Assembly (NCBI RefSeq): GCF_048544455.1
Contig: NC_133536.1
Location: 28,770,152-28,834,151, forward strand
Source of the DNA: Silene latifolia
Taxonomy: Eukaryota; Streptophyta; Magnoliopsida; Caryophyllales; Caryophyllaceae
Direction: 5' to 3'
DNA length: 64,000 bases
Shown here: piece after piece, positions 42,251-55,794 of the stretch
Layout of the letters: every line of letters starts with the position of its first letter
Position numbering within the stretch: the first letter of the stretch is position 1
Translations under genes and position numbers: made by a program
The notes under the pieces: generated by a model
What the model was told of the DNA's origin: nothing
Seen by the model: the letters and a program-made list of their open reading frames with translations, nothing else
The model's database searches: none

Positions 42251-45176
42251 TGTGACACCCTTAAATAACGCAATAAATTAACCCTAAAATCTACGGAAAA
42301 ACTGGTAGGATATGTTTGTAATTGGTCCAACTATATAAAAACCTGTAATTTCAAAAAAATTTCTAAACCAATCACAACATTTCCAACATTCCCAAGAGGC
42401 GGGTGCCAAAACCTGCAATGCTAACGAACTAATTTACATACATAGCTAACGATAAGAAAATGTAAAGATACAAACCCAAAATAGAAAAGGGAGACATATG
42501 TCCCTTCAAATAATATACAAAACCAAAAGTTAAAAGGTTTACTATAAGAATAGCCAAAACTAGGTCCAAGGTTCCTTATGCTCACTAGCTGCCTCGTGAC
42601 CCCAACAAAGCATCAACAACTCACAATCGCATTTTATACAAACACGAAAGCCACAATTCAGTGGGGAGTAACTTCGAGTCCTCCCAGCCACGAATCGTCA
42701 TAATTAATGTAACATGTAGTAAAACATGTAAACAATATGATAATTAATCTAATTTCCAAGTATTATAACATATGAATCCTAAATTGACCAACTTATACTA
42801 TCATGTGAAACATATAACAAATTGTAATCCAAACTCTATCAACCATAGCCGGCTTGCATCTCACCTTCTATGATTCATAGAATCATCAAACAAGAAAGGG
42901 CAATATATCAAAGACAGGCATAAGTTCTTAGTACGGTCAATAGTCACTTTGTAACTCGAGTCTATACCACGAGGTAGGGAAGGTAATCGAACCGGTATCT
43001 TGGCTCAGCGGTTAATATTAATAAAACATGGCCAAGACACAACACAACCCTAGCCTAAAATCTGCTGCAGAGACCTAGACATGCGGATACACACCACCGC
43101 ACCCAAGACCCACAATTTTTCTAAAACAAAGTGAGTACCCTAAGGAGTCCACCAAAGGGTTGGCTAGTACTTAAGCTGACCACTTACTATCAAAATAAGT
43201 AACGAGGTCATGCCCCAACTTGGATATAAATCCACTAGTCAGGAACACAAAGGCTATCAAGCAGTGAACATATACTCGTCAAAGACTATAAAGACCTATC
43301 TATGATGAAGGCCGAAATACTCACCTAGGACCTAGTCCCAGCTAGTCCCAGCTTGAATACTTTAGCCCACACCACACAAGACAAGTAAGACACCCACTTA
43401 ACCATAAGAGGACAAAAAGTCCAACTTACCAACCTAAATGCTAACATTCTATCATGTGAAAGGCTATATAAATGTCTATTCAGCAGATAATCCAACAGTG
43501 TCCTCAATAAGTATTCAATACTAATTTCCAATTCTAACAATATTAACCATGTTAAAGGCTTCAGGGAATCTAGGGCCGTTTCTACAATATAAGAAGCTAC
43601 TTAAATCAACTAATTACACATGTGAAATAAAAATATAATAAATGGTCTAAAACAAGAAAAAGGCCTATTATCTAATTCATTCAAAATTTCATCCAACCGA
43701 ATTTTTACCCGCAACCCCAGCCCTGCGACAGGTACGGGTTAAATTGCGGCTGACCAATCACTCAATTGACTGACATCGAATCAATCAAAGGGATTAAGGC
43801 TCAGTTTTCGGCACAATCATCAAAACATTATACTTATCACTATATAATTCATTCTGAGCCTATTCTTTACAATTTCAATTTATAAACTATCCTAACATGT
43901 GATAACTATCAATATAAGCATACTTTTTACTATCAACATAATTTTTAACTACTAATATGATTCATTTCCTAAATTTAACCATATGTCACTTATTCTAATT
44001 ATATCATTAATGAACCTAAAATGACGAACAAAGCATGGAAAACCGCGAAACAAGTAACGGGCCGACCCGGGCCCGCCATGGGCCAGCCGTGGGCCTGCTG
44101 GGCTGCTGCCGGGCCTGCTGCCGCCCCCTACACCTCTCTTTTTTTCCATTTTTGTTCATTATAACATCGTCTGAACACTATTTAATCGTTCCCAATTCAA
44201 CTTTGTTAACTTAAACTATCAAAAGGCATAAATTAAGCATGCATGCATCAAATTTTAACATGTGAAAATTTCTACTCAAACCAAAAATCACAAAACATCC
44301 AAAAACAACAAAGCATGTGACGATCTTTCGTCGAGTAACTCGAAATATGTTACCTTAAGCTAGAAAAAGAGCAATTAGCACCTTAAAACCCAAACCCTAA
44401 CAAGCACTAGCCGCTATCCTCGACAATATACGAGTCCCCAAACTCGTCCTCCAATTCTTCACCTAAATAAACAATAAAAACACCATAATAAGTACATAAA
44501 TACCGAAATTACCGAAAATTCGACTTAAAACAACTTCAAGAAAACTGAAATTAAAACATACTAGGTTGTAGATCTCGACGAGGGGATTCCGGAAAAGTAA
44601 ATTTCGTGAAAATCCGATAAGAAACGTGAAAGATGTGACGATTTTAGCTTGAAATGTATAAAAATGTGTTTTTGGGAAATGTTAGGTGATTGAAGAAGAT
44701 GAAGAATAGAAAAAATCAGAAAAAATGAAGGGGAAGGGGGTTTGGTCCGCGGGAAAGGGGAAAAGGAAAGGAAAGAGCGGGTTTGAGTCGGGATTTTTCG
44801 AGTCGGTTTTGACTCGTTTCGATAATAATTAAAACCGTAAGTCAAATGCAAATTCCGACAAGACCAAAGTTTTTAAACACGAGATTACAAGAAAATTGAG
44901 TATACATACAACCCATTTCCAAATTCGTTTACCCAATGTTCAAAAGAATTGTCATTTCCCCCCGATACGCCCTTATTTCGAAATAAAAAGTTTTACACGG
45001 TTTAAACTATTTTTAAACATCTCGAAACTATCAAAATAAATACTTTTCTTCAAAATATAATAAATTATATTTCTTTGAATTATTATTTTTACTTTAAATA
45101 CTTAAATATCAAATTTTATTTGATTAATAAATTATTTTCGAAATATATTAACGGTCCGAAATTACGGGGCGTTACA
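42251..45176 (-). repeat. 3' LTR of the chromovirus
   Basis: 2926 bp, TGTGACACCCTTAAATAACG to GGGGCGTTACA on the + strand. The largest ORF inside (44561-44851, minus) is also in the other LTR, but I see nothing to support it as a gene. Confidence 0.95.
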
Positions 45177-45192
45177 ATCACCCCTCCATTTT
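45177..45192 (-). promoter_or_regulatory. polypurine tract of the chromovirus
   Basis: On the minus strand AAAATGGAGGGGTGAT ends exactly at the 3' LTR. Confidence 0.8.
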
Positions 45193-45549
45193 AAAAAGTT
45201 TCGTCCTCGAAACTCAGAAGGAGAAATTATAGTATACAATATCTTAATAATATAATTATAAGAAAATATAGGTATCTTTTCAATGAAACGGTGATACTCT
45301 CGTTGATCAGACAAGAACATCCACATTCATATCAAGACATAAAAATATTTCTACACCAATAAATGAGAAAACCCATTATTGGGACGTCTCCAACAACGAG
45401 ATTTAACATTCACTAATGTTAAAACCATTGAAAATCATAAAAGCATTTTCAAACTTTTACTTTAAAACTCTATAATAAGAATAATATCTTTACTAATTAT
45501 GATTAAATACGGCTTAGTAACTCGGAAAAAGAGTAAGAAAAGGAATACC
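45193..45549 (-). other. 3' untranslated region of the chromovirus
   Basis: Between the pol stop and the polypurine tract. No ORF or repeat seen. Confidence 0.6.
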
Positions 45550-48500
45550 TTACGAGAATAATTCAGGATATTTAGCTAACATAGAAGCTTCAGTCTCCCA
45601 AGTCTCTTCTTCGACATTTCCACAACGCCAAAGAACTCGGACTAGAGGTACAACTTTGCTCCTAAGTTGCTTATTGGCTTTTTCAAGAATCCGAATTGGC
45701 CTTTCTTCAACCACCAAGTTAGTCTCCAATTCAAGAATCTCTTCTTGGATGATATGGCTAGGGTCACTAATGTACTTCCTCAACTGAGAAACATGGAAGA
45801 CATTATGAACCTTGCTCAGATTTGGGGGCAATTCTAAACGGTAAGCAGCTGGACCAATCTTTTCAATCACCTGAAAAGGTCCAATATATTTAGGGCTCAG
45901 CTTCCCTTTAACACCAAATCGTTTCACCCCTTTCATAGGTGACACTTTAAGGAATACTTGATCATCAACCTCAAAGGAAAGTGGTCGACGACGAACATCA
46001 GCATAAGATTTTTGACGGTCCTGAGCGGCCTTCATCCGCTCCCGAATGATCTTAACTTGTTCAATGGACTCGGTCACCAAATCAGGTCCTAACATTGGAA
46101 CATTCTGGGTTTGATCCCAACATACAGGAGTACGGCATTTTCTACCATACAGAGCTTCATATGGTGCCATTTTAATGGAGGCTTGATAGCTGTTGTTATA
46201 AGAGAATTCAACCAAAGGTAAACATTTCTCCCAAGAAGTTTGGAAATCTAAAGCACAGGCACGAAGAAGATCCTCTAAAGTTTGAATTGTTCTCTCAGTT
46301 TGACCATCAGTGGCGGCGTGAAAAGCAGTGCTCATCAATAGTTTACTACCCAAGGCCTCCTGTAATGCAGTCCAGAAACGAGAACAAAATCGAGGGTCTC
46401 GATCTGAAACTATATCTTTAGGAACCCCATGATAGCGCACTACTTCATTCACATAGGCACCAGCTAGAACTTCTAATCTCCAAGTCTCTTTGATGGGAAT
46501 AAACCGAGCACATTTAGTCAATCGGTCCACAACCACCCAAACAGCATTCTTCCCAGTGGAAGTCCTGGGTAAAGCCATCACAAAATCCATGGAAATAGAC
46601 TCCCATTTCCAAAGAGGAACATCCAAGGGTTGAAGCAAACCCCCGGGCTTTTGATGCTCTATTTTTACTTTCTGACAGGTGAGGCATTTACTGACATACT
46701 CCACAACTTCAATTTTCATCCTAGGCCACCAGAATTGCAATCTCAAATCTTTGTACATTTTGGTACCTCCCGGATGAATGGAGTAAGGAGAGAGGTGTGC
46801 TTCATCAAGAATTCTTTTTCTCAAATCAGCTGCACTCGGAACATAGATTCTACCATGATAACGAAGATACCCATCATCATCAATCTTACAATCCTTAGCT
46901 TGCCCAAGGTGAATTTTGGCTCGAATGGATATGAAAGTAAGATCATTAAGAAGGCAAGTACGGATCTCACGGTGGAAGTCAGGTTCAGCTGACATGGCAT
47001 CAAGATGATGAGAGCCCCTTTTTACAAGGGTTACTCCTAATTTTTGAAGTTCTAAAGCAAGTTCAGGAGGTAATTCCTGAAAAGAATTCAAAGAATGACA
47101 GGATTTTCTGCTAAGAGCATCAGCCACCACATTAGCTTTTCCTTCATGATATATTAGATCGGCATCATAGTCATTCACCAATTCTAACCATCTTCTTTGT
47201 CTCATGTTCAGCTCTTTTTGAGTAAAGAGATATTTCAGGCTCTTGTGGTCGGTGTAGATGTTGCAATGGACTCCAATGAGGTAGTGTCTCCAAATCTTCA
47301 AAGCATGCACCACCGCAGCTAATTCAAGATCATGAGTCGGGTAGTTAACTTCATGAACTCTAAGCTGTCGAGAGGCGTACGCAATGACTTTCCCTTTTTG
47401 CATCAGAACACAACCTATACCATGCTTAGAAGCATCACAATATACATCAAAGTCCACTCCTTCTTCAGGTAAGGTCAACACCGGAGCGGTAGTCAACCTC
47501 TTTTTCAATTCCTGGAAGGCATTTTCACACTCCTCAGACCACACAAATTTAGACTCTTCCTTCAACAACTGAGTCATCGGCCTAGCAATCTTTGAAAAAT
47601 ATTTCACAAATCGCCGATAGTAACCCGCCAAGCCAAGGAAACTACGGATTTCAGAAACATTGGTTGGACTTTTCCAATCAACAACGGCTTCAATTTTGGC
47701 AGGATCTACCATAACACCCTCTTTTGAAATGACGTGCCCAAGGAAGGTCACTTTAGGTAACCAGAATTCACATTTAGAGAATTTAGCATACCATTTTTCA
47801 CGGCGCAGAATCTCTAAAATAACACGAAGGTGTTTGGCATGTTCTTCTTCAGATTTAGAATAGATCAAGATGTCATCAATGAACACTACAACGCATTTGT
47901 CGAGGTGTTCTCTCGAAAGTACGGTTCATCCGATCCATGAATACTTTGCTGGAGCATTGGTCAAACCGAATGGCATCACAGAAACTCGAAATGATCATAT
48001 CTCGTCAAGGCGCGCTTAAGAATATCGACTTCTCGGACTGGAATTTGATGATAGCCAGAACGAAGATCAATTTTAGAAAAAGTAGAAGCACCACGGAGTT
48101 GATCGAAAAGATCATCAATTCTAGGAAGAGGATATTTATTCTTGATAGTAACTCGGTTAAGTTCACGATAATCTATGCATAATCGCATAGATCCATCCTT
48201 CTTTCTTACAAAGAGAACAGGAGCACCCCAAGGTGAAGAGCTAGGTTGAATAAAACCTTTGGCAATCAAATCATCCAAATGAGCCTTGACTCTTTCATTT
48301 CGACGGTGCCCCTATAAGGAGCTTTAGCAATAGGGCCGGTACCAGGAATAAGATCAATAGCAAATTCAACTTCCCTTTCAGGAGGAATTCCCGGTAGCTC
48401 ATCAGGAAAAACATCGGGAAATTCACATACTACAGGAATGTTCTCTTTAGGAGGTAGAGAGGAAGAATCAGAAGAAGTCACCATACACAACAAGGCTTGA

Positions 48501-48855
48501 TGACCCTTTTTCATCGCATTGACAAACTTCATAGCAGAAATTAGTTTAGTACCGGTTTGTCTTTTAACCATTTGATAAGACACACGGTGACCTGAAGGGC
48601 TTGTAAGAATTATTTTCTGGTCTCGACATTCAAATCGAGCATGATAAGTATGTAACCAATCCATGCCCAAAATGACATCAAATTCTTCAAGTGGAAATTG
48701 GAAAAGATTTGCTGGAAATATAGATCCCATAATAGAAATAGGGACTTCCGGATAGATTTTAGAACAGGAAAAGACATCACCAGAGGGTAAGGATATAGAT
48801 GTGCTTTCTTCTTGTGATGATTCAAGTGATAATTTATTGGAGAGTTTTATTGAAA
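45550..48855 (-). pseudogene. chromovirus pol: protease C-part, RT, RNase H, integrase, chromodomain
   Basis: In coding order: protease tail with FDVILGMDWL (48690); RT entry FPDVFPDELPGIPPEREVEF; a frameshift near 48290; RT with [21 protein letters not shown] and [11 protein letters not shown]; a scrambled stretch 47905-47990 after MPFGLTNAPA; then an open frame of 778 codons from 47886. That frame has the catalytic FIDDIL, RNase H ([26 protein letters not shown]), integrase zinc part with HPGG and CLTCQKVK, catalytic residues in [17 protein letters not shown] and [11 protein letters not shown], the linker [14 protein letters not shown] and the chromodomain-like end [14 protein letters not shown]. 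The chromodomain would steer insertion to heterochromatin. RT is inactive as it stands, while the RNase H-integrase half is still open. Confidence 0.92.
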
Positions 48856-48857
48856 TA

Positions 48858-49193
48858 CTCCCTCCTATTCTACATAACTCTCCCCTTTCATGGAGGGCAC
48901 GAGAATTAAGGGAGGGGAGTATTATATGATAAAGTATTGAAGTGGGGTAGGAGATTGGAGAGAGGAAAGGTATTGTGTGATTAAAATAAGTATTATTGTG
49001 GGGTAAGATGATTAAAATAAGGATTGTTGTGGGGTAAAGTAATTAAAATAATATAAAGTATGAGTATTGTGGGGTATTGTTGTGGGGTGGGGTGATTAAA
49101 ATAAGTATAAAAGTTTGCCAAATAAGGAAATAGGGAGAGTATTGTGAATAGACGAAAAAGGAAATAGGGAGAGTTATTTAGAATAGGAGGGAG
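48858..49193. mobile_element. Stowaway MITE inside the chromovirus protease
   Basis: 336 bp, termini CTCCCTCCTATTCTACATAA with 1 mismatch to the inverted end, TA duplication at 48856-48857 and 49194-49195. The interior has several copies of GTGGGGTAA(G/A)...ATTAAAATAA. It splits the protease shortly after the catalytic DTGAS. It differs in sequence from the Stowaway at 30045 but shares the CTCCCTCC end. Confidence 0.92.
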
Positions 49194-49195
49194 TA

Positions 49196-50322
49196 AAAGA
49201 TAAAGAGGCACCCGTATCAAATAGTACCAAACAAGGAACATCAAAAATAGAAAATGTACCAGTAATGATATCAGGATGTGCCTCAGCTTCTGCTCGGCTC
49301 ATAACAAAAATCCGACCTTTCGGCCTCACTGGCCTCACTGGGGCGACAGGAGCAGCAGGAGCCGTCACCTTCCTCTCCGGGCAAACATTGGCCTTGTGGC
49401 CCGGTTTGTTACAAGAAAAGCATATAATAGGATCAACGAAGCATTTACCAGGATGTGCTGGTTTCTTGCAGTTATAACACACTCGGTCTTTAGTACCTTT
49501 GTTATCATTAAAAGCTGAAGATTGACCACCCCGGTTAACTTGAACATTAGAAACAAATCTCCTCTTGTTTGGGTCAGAGGGAGAAGAGATGAACCTAGGT
49601 GAAGGAGTAAAGGGCCTAGAAGATGGATATAAAGGCCTCTTGCCAAGACTAGAACTAGTTGCACGAGCTTCATTTTCAATGTCTTTTAGGGAGTTTTCAG
49701 CCCACAAAGCATCGTTGTAAATTGAAACAAAGCTAGTGGAGTCTCGGCGGACCATGCTTTTGATCTTAGGAGAGAGCTTTTCAAGATAAAAGAAGGCTTT
49801 TTCATTGTCATCCTTCACCAATCTAGTGGCATAATGAGCCAACTCATTGAATTTATCAGTGAAGGTCTGAACTGGAAGGCTTCCTTGCTTCAACTCCATG
49901 AATCCCTTCAACTTCTGCTGTTTCAGCTCTTGCGGATAGAAACGGGCCTCCACTAACTCCTTGAAACGTACCCAGTCAAATCCCGGTTCAGCTGAAACGG
50001 TAGGCCCAGTCATGGACCACCACCGATCTGCTTCTCGTACTAGGAAGTGAGAGGCTAGCTTCACTTTATGTTCCTCCTTGACATCATACAATGTGAAGCT
50101 TTTCTCCAACTCCCGAAACCACCCTGTAAGAGCAGCTGGATCAATCTCTCCACCATAAGTGGCAGTGTTGATTCGGGTTAACTGATTAGCCACCCAAGTA
50201 TAGGTACCAGGAGTACCCTCAGCAGGCGGAGGAAGAGGAGCTTGTTGATTTTGTTGGTTTTGGAGAATTTGAGTAAGAACTAGTAAGATAGCATCATCAA
50301 TGTCTCTTCTTGGCGGAGCCAT
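49196..50322 (-). pseudogene. chromovirus gag and protease N-part
   Basis: ATG 50322 (MAPPRRDIDDAILL) starts an open frame of about 376 native codons up to the MITE. The capsid region has the standard WFRELEKSFTLYDV, AdRWW and FYPQELKQQKLKGFMELKQG patterns. A first degenerate knuckle (CYNCKKPAHPGKC) is followed by a true CCHC knuckle CFSCNKPGHKANVC. Protease begins with the catalytic LFDTGASLSF just before the MITE. Apart from the MITE this part is undamaged. Confidence 0.92.
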
Positions 50323-50482
50323 CTTAAAAAGAAGAAAATTAATTAGTACCTAACAATTAGCAATCACAAACAGACTACCACATAAAATCCTAATTCTACC
50401 CATCCTACCCTTCTCTCAAGTTTATTATTTAAAGGTCAAGTGATTTTAAGTGGGGTGCACAAACGTGCGTCGGGAGCAATAG

Positions 50483-50494
50483 GCTCTGATACCA
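50483..50494 (-). promoter_or_regulatory. primer binding site for initiator tRNA-Met
   Basis: On the minus strand TGGTATCAGAGC begins two bases after the 5' LTR, with the match continuing into CTATTGC less well. Between it and gag lies a short leader (50323-50482). Confidence 0.92.
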
Positions 50495-50496
50495 AC

Positions 50497-53424
50497 TGTG
50501 ACACCCTTAAATAACGCGATAAATTAACCCTAAAATCTACGGAAAAACTGGTAGGATATGTTTGTAATTGGTCCAACTATCTAAAAACCTGTAATTTCAA
50601 AAAATTTTCTAAACCAATCACAACATTTCCAACATTCCCAAGAGGCGGGTGCCAAAACCTGCAATGCTAACGAACTAATTTACATACATAGCTAACGATA
50701 AGAAAATGTAAAGATACAAACCCAAAATAGAAAAGGGAGACATATGTCCCTTCAAATAATATACAAAACCAAAAGTTAAAAGGTTTACTATAAGAATAGC
50801 CAAAACTAGGTCCAAGGTTCCTTATGCTCACTAGCTCGTCTGTGACCCCAACAAAGCATCAACAACCTGTCAATCGCATTTTATACAAACACGAAAGCCA
50901 CAATTCAGTGGGGAGTAACTTCGAGTCCTCCCAGCCACGAATCGTCATAATTAATGTAACATGTAGTAAAACATGTAAACAATATGATAATTAATCTAAT
51001 TTCCAAGTATTATAACATATGAATCCTAAATTGACCAACTTATACTATCATGTGAAACATATAACAAATTGTAATCCAAACTCTATCAACCATAGCCGGC
51101 TTGCATCTCACCTTCTATGATTCATAGAATCATCAAACAAGAAAGGGCAATATATCAAAGACAGACATAAGTTCTTAGTACGGTCAATAGTCACTTTGTA
51201 ACTCGAGTCTATACCACGAGGTAGGGAAGGTAATCGAACCAGTATCTTGGCTCAGCGGTTAATATTAATAAAACATGACCAAGACACAACACAACCCTAG
51301 CCTAAAATCTGCGCAGACCTAGACATGCGGATACACACCACCGCACCCAAGACCCACAATTTTTCTAAAACAAAGTGAGTACCCTAAGGAGTCCTCCAAA
51401 GGGTTGGCTAGTACTTAAGCTGACCACTTACTATCAAAATAAGTAATGAGGTCATGCCCCAACTTGGATATAAATCCACTAGTCAGGAACACAAAGGCTA
51501 TCAAGCAGTGAACATATACTCGTCAAAGACTATAAAGACCTATCTATGATGAAGGCCGAAATACTCACCTAGGACCTAGTCCCACTAGTCCCACTTGAAT
51601 ACTTTAGCCCACACCACACAAGACAAGTAAGACACCCACTTAACCATAAGAGGACAAAAAGTCCAACTTACCAACCTAAATGCTAACATTCTATCATGTG
51701 AAAGGCTATATAAATGTCTATTCAAATGAGATAATCCAACAAAGTGTCCTCAATAAGTATTCAATACTAATTTCCAATTCTAACAATATTAACCATGTTA
51801 AAGGCTTCAGGGAATCTAGGGCCGTTTCTACAATATAAGAAGCTACTTAAATCAACTAATTACACATGTGAAATAAAAATATAATAAATGGCCTAAAACA
51901 AGAAAAAGGCCTATTATCTAATTCATTCAAAATTTCATCCAACCGAATTTTTACCCGCAACCCCAGCCCTGCGACAGGTACGGGTTAAATTGCGGTTGAC
52001 CAATCACTCAATTGACTGACATCGAATCAATCAAAGGGATTAAGGCTCAGTTTTCGGCACAATCATCAAAACATTATACTTATCACTATATAATTCATTC
52101 TGAGCCTATTCTTTACAATTTCAATTTATAAACTATCCTAACATGCGATAACTATCAATATAAGCATACTTTTTACTATCAACATAATTTTTAACTACTA
52201 ATATGATTCATTTCCTAAATTTAACCATATGTCACTTATTCTAATTATATCATTAATGAACCTAAAATGACGAACAAAGCATGGAAAACCGCGAAACAAG
52301 TAACGGGCCGACCCGGGCCAGCCATGGGCCAGCCGTGGGCCTGTCGGGCTGCTGCCGGGCCTGTTGCCGCCCCCCTACACCTCTCTTTTTTTCCATTTTT
52401 ATTCATTATAACATCGTCTGAACACTATTGAATCGTTCCCAATTCAACTTTGTTAACTTAAACCATCAAAAGGTATAAATTAAGCATGCATGCATCAAAT
52501 TTTAACATGTGAAAATTTCTACTCAAACCAAAAATCACAAAACATCCAAAAACAACAAAGCATGTGACGATCTTTCGTCGAGTAACTCGAAATATGTTAC
52601 CTTAAGCTAGAAAAATAGCAATTAGCACCTTAAAACCCAAACCCTAACAAGCACTAGCTGCTATCCTCGACAATATACGAGTTCCCAAACTCGTCCTCCA
52701 ATTCTTCACCTAAATAAACAATAAAAGCACCATAATAAGTACATAAATACCGAAATTACCGAAAATTCGACTTAAAACAACTTCAAGAAAACTGAAATTA
52801 AAACATACTAGGTTGTAGATCTCGACGAGGGGATTCCGGAAATGTAAATTTCGTGAAAATCCGATAAGAAACGAGAAAGATGTGACGATTTTAGCTTGAA
52901 ATGTATAAAAATGTGTTTTTGGGAAATGTTAGGTGATTGAAGAAGATGAAGAATAGAAAAAATCAGAAAAAATGAAGGGGAAGGGGGTTTGGTCCGCGGG
53001 AAAGGGGAAAAGGAAAGGAAAGAGCGGGTTTGAGTCGGGATTTTTCGAGTCGGTTTTGACTCGTTTCGATAATAATTAAAACCGTAAGTCAAATGCAAAT
53101 TCCGACAAGACCAAAGTTTTTAAACACGAGATTACAAGAAAATTGAGTATTCATACAACCCATTTCCAAATTCGTTTACCCAATGTTCAAAAGAATTGTC
53201 ATTTTCCCCCGGTACGCCCTTATTTCGAAATAAAAAGTTTTACACGGTTTAAACTATTTTTAAACATCTCGAAACTATCAAAATAAATACTTTTCTTCAA
53301 AATATAATAAAATTATATTTCTTTGAATTATTATTTTTACTTTAAATACTTAAATATCAAATTTTATTTGATTAATAAATTATTTTCGAAATATATTAAC
53401 GGTCCGAAATTACGGGGCGTTACA
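50497..53424 (-). repeat. 5' LTR of the chromovirus
   Basis: 2928 bp and nearly identical to 42251-45176. Most differences are single bases, but five small indels or rewrites sit at or next to CAGC/GCTG words (for example near 50835, 50868, 51312, 51585 and 51725). Confidence 0.95.
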
Positions 53425-53429
53425 ATTCG

Positions 53430-54060
53430 TGCTTCATCTACTCGTCAAGCATGGATGGTTCTTGCCTCGACTTATGCTAATCCTTCCCGTGGTCACATCC
53501 TGCAAATCAAAGACCGCCTTTAGAATACTTCCAAAGTTGACTAGTCCGTCACAGAATATATGCAAGCCCATGGATTCCGAAGATATTATTGCCCGAGTTT
53601 TGAAAGGCCTTGATCAAGTTACCTATCGCCCTGTGATTGAAGCCGTTAAAGCCAGAGACGAGCCCATCTCCTTTGATTCCCTCCACGAAAAACTACTTAA
53701 CCACGAACTTACCCTCCCATCTCAACCCTCTGCTTCATCGTTTTCTGCCTCTCCCTATGCTGCTACATACCGTGGCAACAACAACAGTTATGCCCGACAA
53801 CCAGCCCGTGCCCCATATCAACCACCACTACTACCTACACCCCCACCCGCCACCAATACTCTCCAACCATTCAAGGGTAAGTATCAATGGTGTCATGTGG
53901 TTAGACACTTCCTTGAAATTTGCCCTGTCTTCAAACGCCTATACCCCAATATCCAAGTCCCTCCTTATACTCTCCCCAACGTAACCAGCGTCCTCCCCAA
54001 GCCCCCAAAGCCTACATTGCCACCACCTCTGCTGCCCCCAACAACTCGTCCTTCCTCCTT
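53430..54060 (+). pseudogene. copia gag, C-terminal part
   Basis: Continues the outer copia gag after the chromovirus: STRQAWMVLASTY, SRGHILQIKDRL, a stop, then after frame changes GLDQVTYRPVIEAVKARDEPISFDSLHEKLLNHEL. A Pro/Asn-rich stretch follows, then a damaged knuckle (KYQWCHVVRHFLEICPVFK), in which the first Cys of the pair is changed. Several frames are needed to read it. Confidence 0.8.
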
Positions 54061-55516
54061 GATAGTGGTGCTACCCAACACATCACGAATGACCTCAACA
54101 CTCTTGCCCTTCACTCTCCCTATGACGGGTCAGATGAACTCGTAATAGGCGATGGTTCCTCGCTTCCCATAGCTAACATTGGTTGCTTTTCTATTCTCAC
54201 TTCTTCCTCTCAATTTCGTTTTAATAATGTTCTTTACGTTCCTTCTATTTCTCGTAATATCTTATCAATTTCTCAATTTTGCACTGATAATGATGCTCTT
54301 GCCGAATTCTCATCGTCTTCCTTTTGTTTTAAGGCACGTTCGACGGGAGCTCTCCTACTTCAAGGGACTAGCCATAATGGCACTTATGAATGGCATCCTT
54401 ATCCTCCAGCTCTCCATCACTCACGCCTCCTTCCTTCCTCCGACTGGCATCACCGTCTAGGCCACCCGTCCTCCTCTATTATGCGTCTTATTAGTACCCA
54501 TTTATCAAAGTTTGCATCAATTAGTTTAGATGATAATTGTAATTCATGCTCTATTAATAAAAGTCACAAAATTCCTTTTGGTGTTTCCACTCTCTCTTCT
54601 ACCTCTCCTCTTGAATTAGTTTTCTCTGACGTATGGATGTCCCCGCTCTTATCTCGTGATGATTTCAAATATTACGTCATCTTTGTCGACCACTATACTA
54701 AATATACGTGGTTATACCCTCTCAAACGAAAGTCCGACACCGCTCCTGTGTTTGCTCGCTTTAAAGCTCTAGTCGAAAAGTATTTTGCCAAACCCATTGT
54801 TCAACTGTTTTCGGACAATGGTGGTGAATATATAAAGCTCACTCGTGACCTTACTTATAATGGAATATCTCATCTTACGTCTCCTCCTCACACTCCTGAA
54901 CACAATGGCTATGCCGAACGTCGTCATTGACATATCGTCGAGACAGGTCTTGCTCTTCTTTCACACGCCTCTCTTCCCCTCGAATTTTGGTCCCACGCTT
55001 TCTCTACTGCCACGTATCTTTTCAATCGTATGCCCACTCCCACGTTAAACAATCTGTCCCCTTAAATCAAACTCTTCAATACAGTTCCCAATTATGCAAA
55101 ACTTCGAAGCTTTGGGTGCTTATGCTACCCTTGCCTTCGTCCTTATACACCTCACAAACTCGCCCCAAAATATGTTCCCTGCATCTTTATTGGCTATTCT
55201 CCGACACAAAGTGCTTATCATTGTTTCGATCCTCGCACAAAGAAAATTTATACGTCTCGTCATGTGCAATTTGTTGAGACTGATTTTCCCTATTCCCGTC
55301 TCACTTCTACATCCACCCCCTCGCCTGCTTATACCCCTTCCTCCTGCTGTGGATTTAATGTCGCCATTCTTCCTGAAACCGTGTCTCAATCATCTCCCAC
55401 TCCTACATCTGTTGAACCCATCTCATCTCCTAACATCCCTGCCCCGACTGATTCTCTCAACTCCTCCCCTACCAACCCTTCCTCCCCTGCCAGCCCCTCA
55501 TCTCCTGCTTCTCCTC
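54061..55516 (+). pseudogene. copia protease and integrase
   Basis: Protease starts LLDSGATQHIT at about 54058. Integrase follows with WHHRLGHPSSSIMRL and CNSCSINKSHK (zinc part), then FSDVWMSPLL, FVDHYTKYTWLYPL, FSDNGGEY and HNGYAERRH. A stop directly after this breaks it at 54927; the native sequence goes on in a shifted frame (IVETGLALLSHASLPLEFW). After that a Ser/Pro-rich linker reaches the CACTA insertion at 55520. Confidence 0.85.
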
Positions 55517-55794
55517 CATCACTACTACAAATCCAGGCAACTACAACGCCCCTTTAACAACGCTTATCCACGAAAATCACCATAAGACGTTGTAGAACGG
55601 ATGGCGCGAATTTTACTAAAACTAATTACAACGGTTATGGTTCCATAACCGTTGTTATAGTTTTTAACAACGGGTCAAACATGCACAACCGTTGTTAATA
55701 AGTTGGCGCCAAAATTGGCGCAAAGTTAGTGAAAAGTAATTACAACGGTTATGTTGAACAACCGTTGTCAATACTTTCCATACTATAAACCACA

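Larger units (their letters stand above)
42251..53424 (-). mobile_element. Ty3/gypsy chromovirus (Tekay-like) on the minus strand
   Basis: 11.2 kb with 2.9-kb LTRs, target duplication ATTCG (42246-42250 and 53425-53429), tRNA-Met primer site, gag with CCHC knuckle, protease, RT, RNase H, integrase and a C-terminal chromodomain-like segment. The gene order (integrase last) is Ty3. The LTRs differ at roughly 1-1.5% of positions, so insertion was recent, but the coding region has frameshifts near 48290 and 47950 and a Stowaway MITE in the protease. Confidence 0.95.

Noticed and set aside
44561..44851. 96-residue ORF present in both chromovirus LTRs (also 52808-53098)
   Set aside because: Its conservation is explained by the LTRs being nearly identical. 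It has no domain and low-complexity Ser/Phe/Pro content.
47384..48182. Plus-strand ORFs opposite the chromovirus RT
   Set aside because: Shadows of the well-supported minus-strand RT frame.
55094..55585. Pro/Leu/Ser-rich ORFs as separate genes
   Set aside because: They are other frames of the copia linker between integrase and RT, which is Ser/Pro-rich in its native frame.
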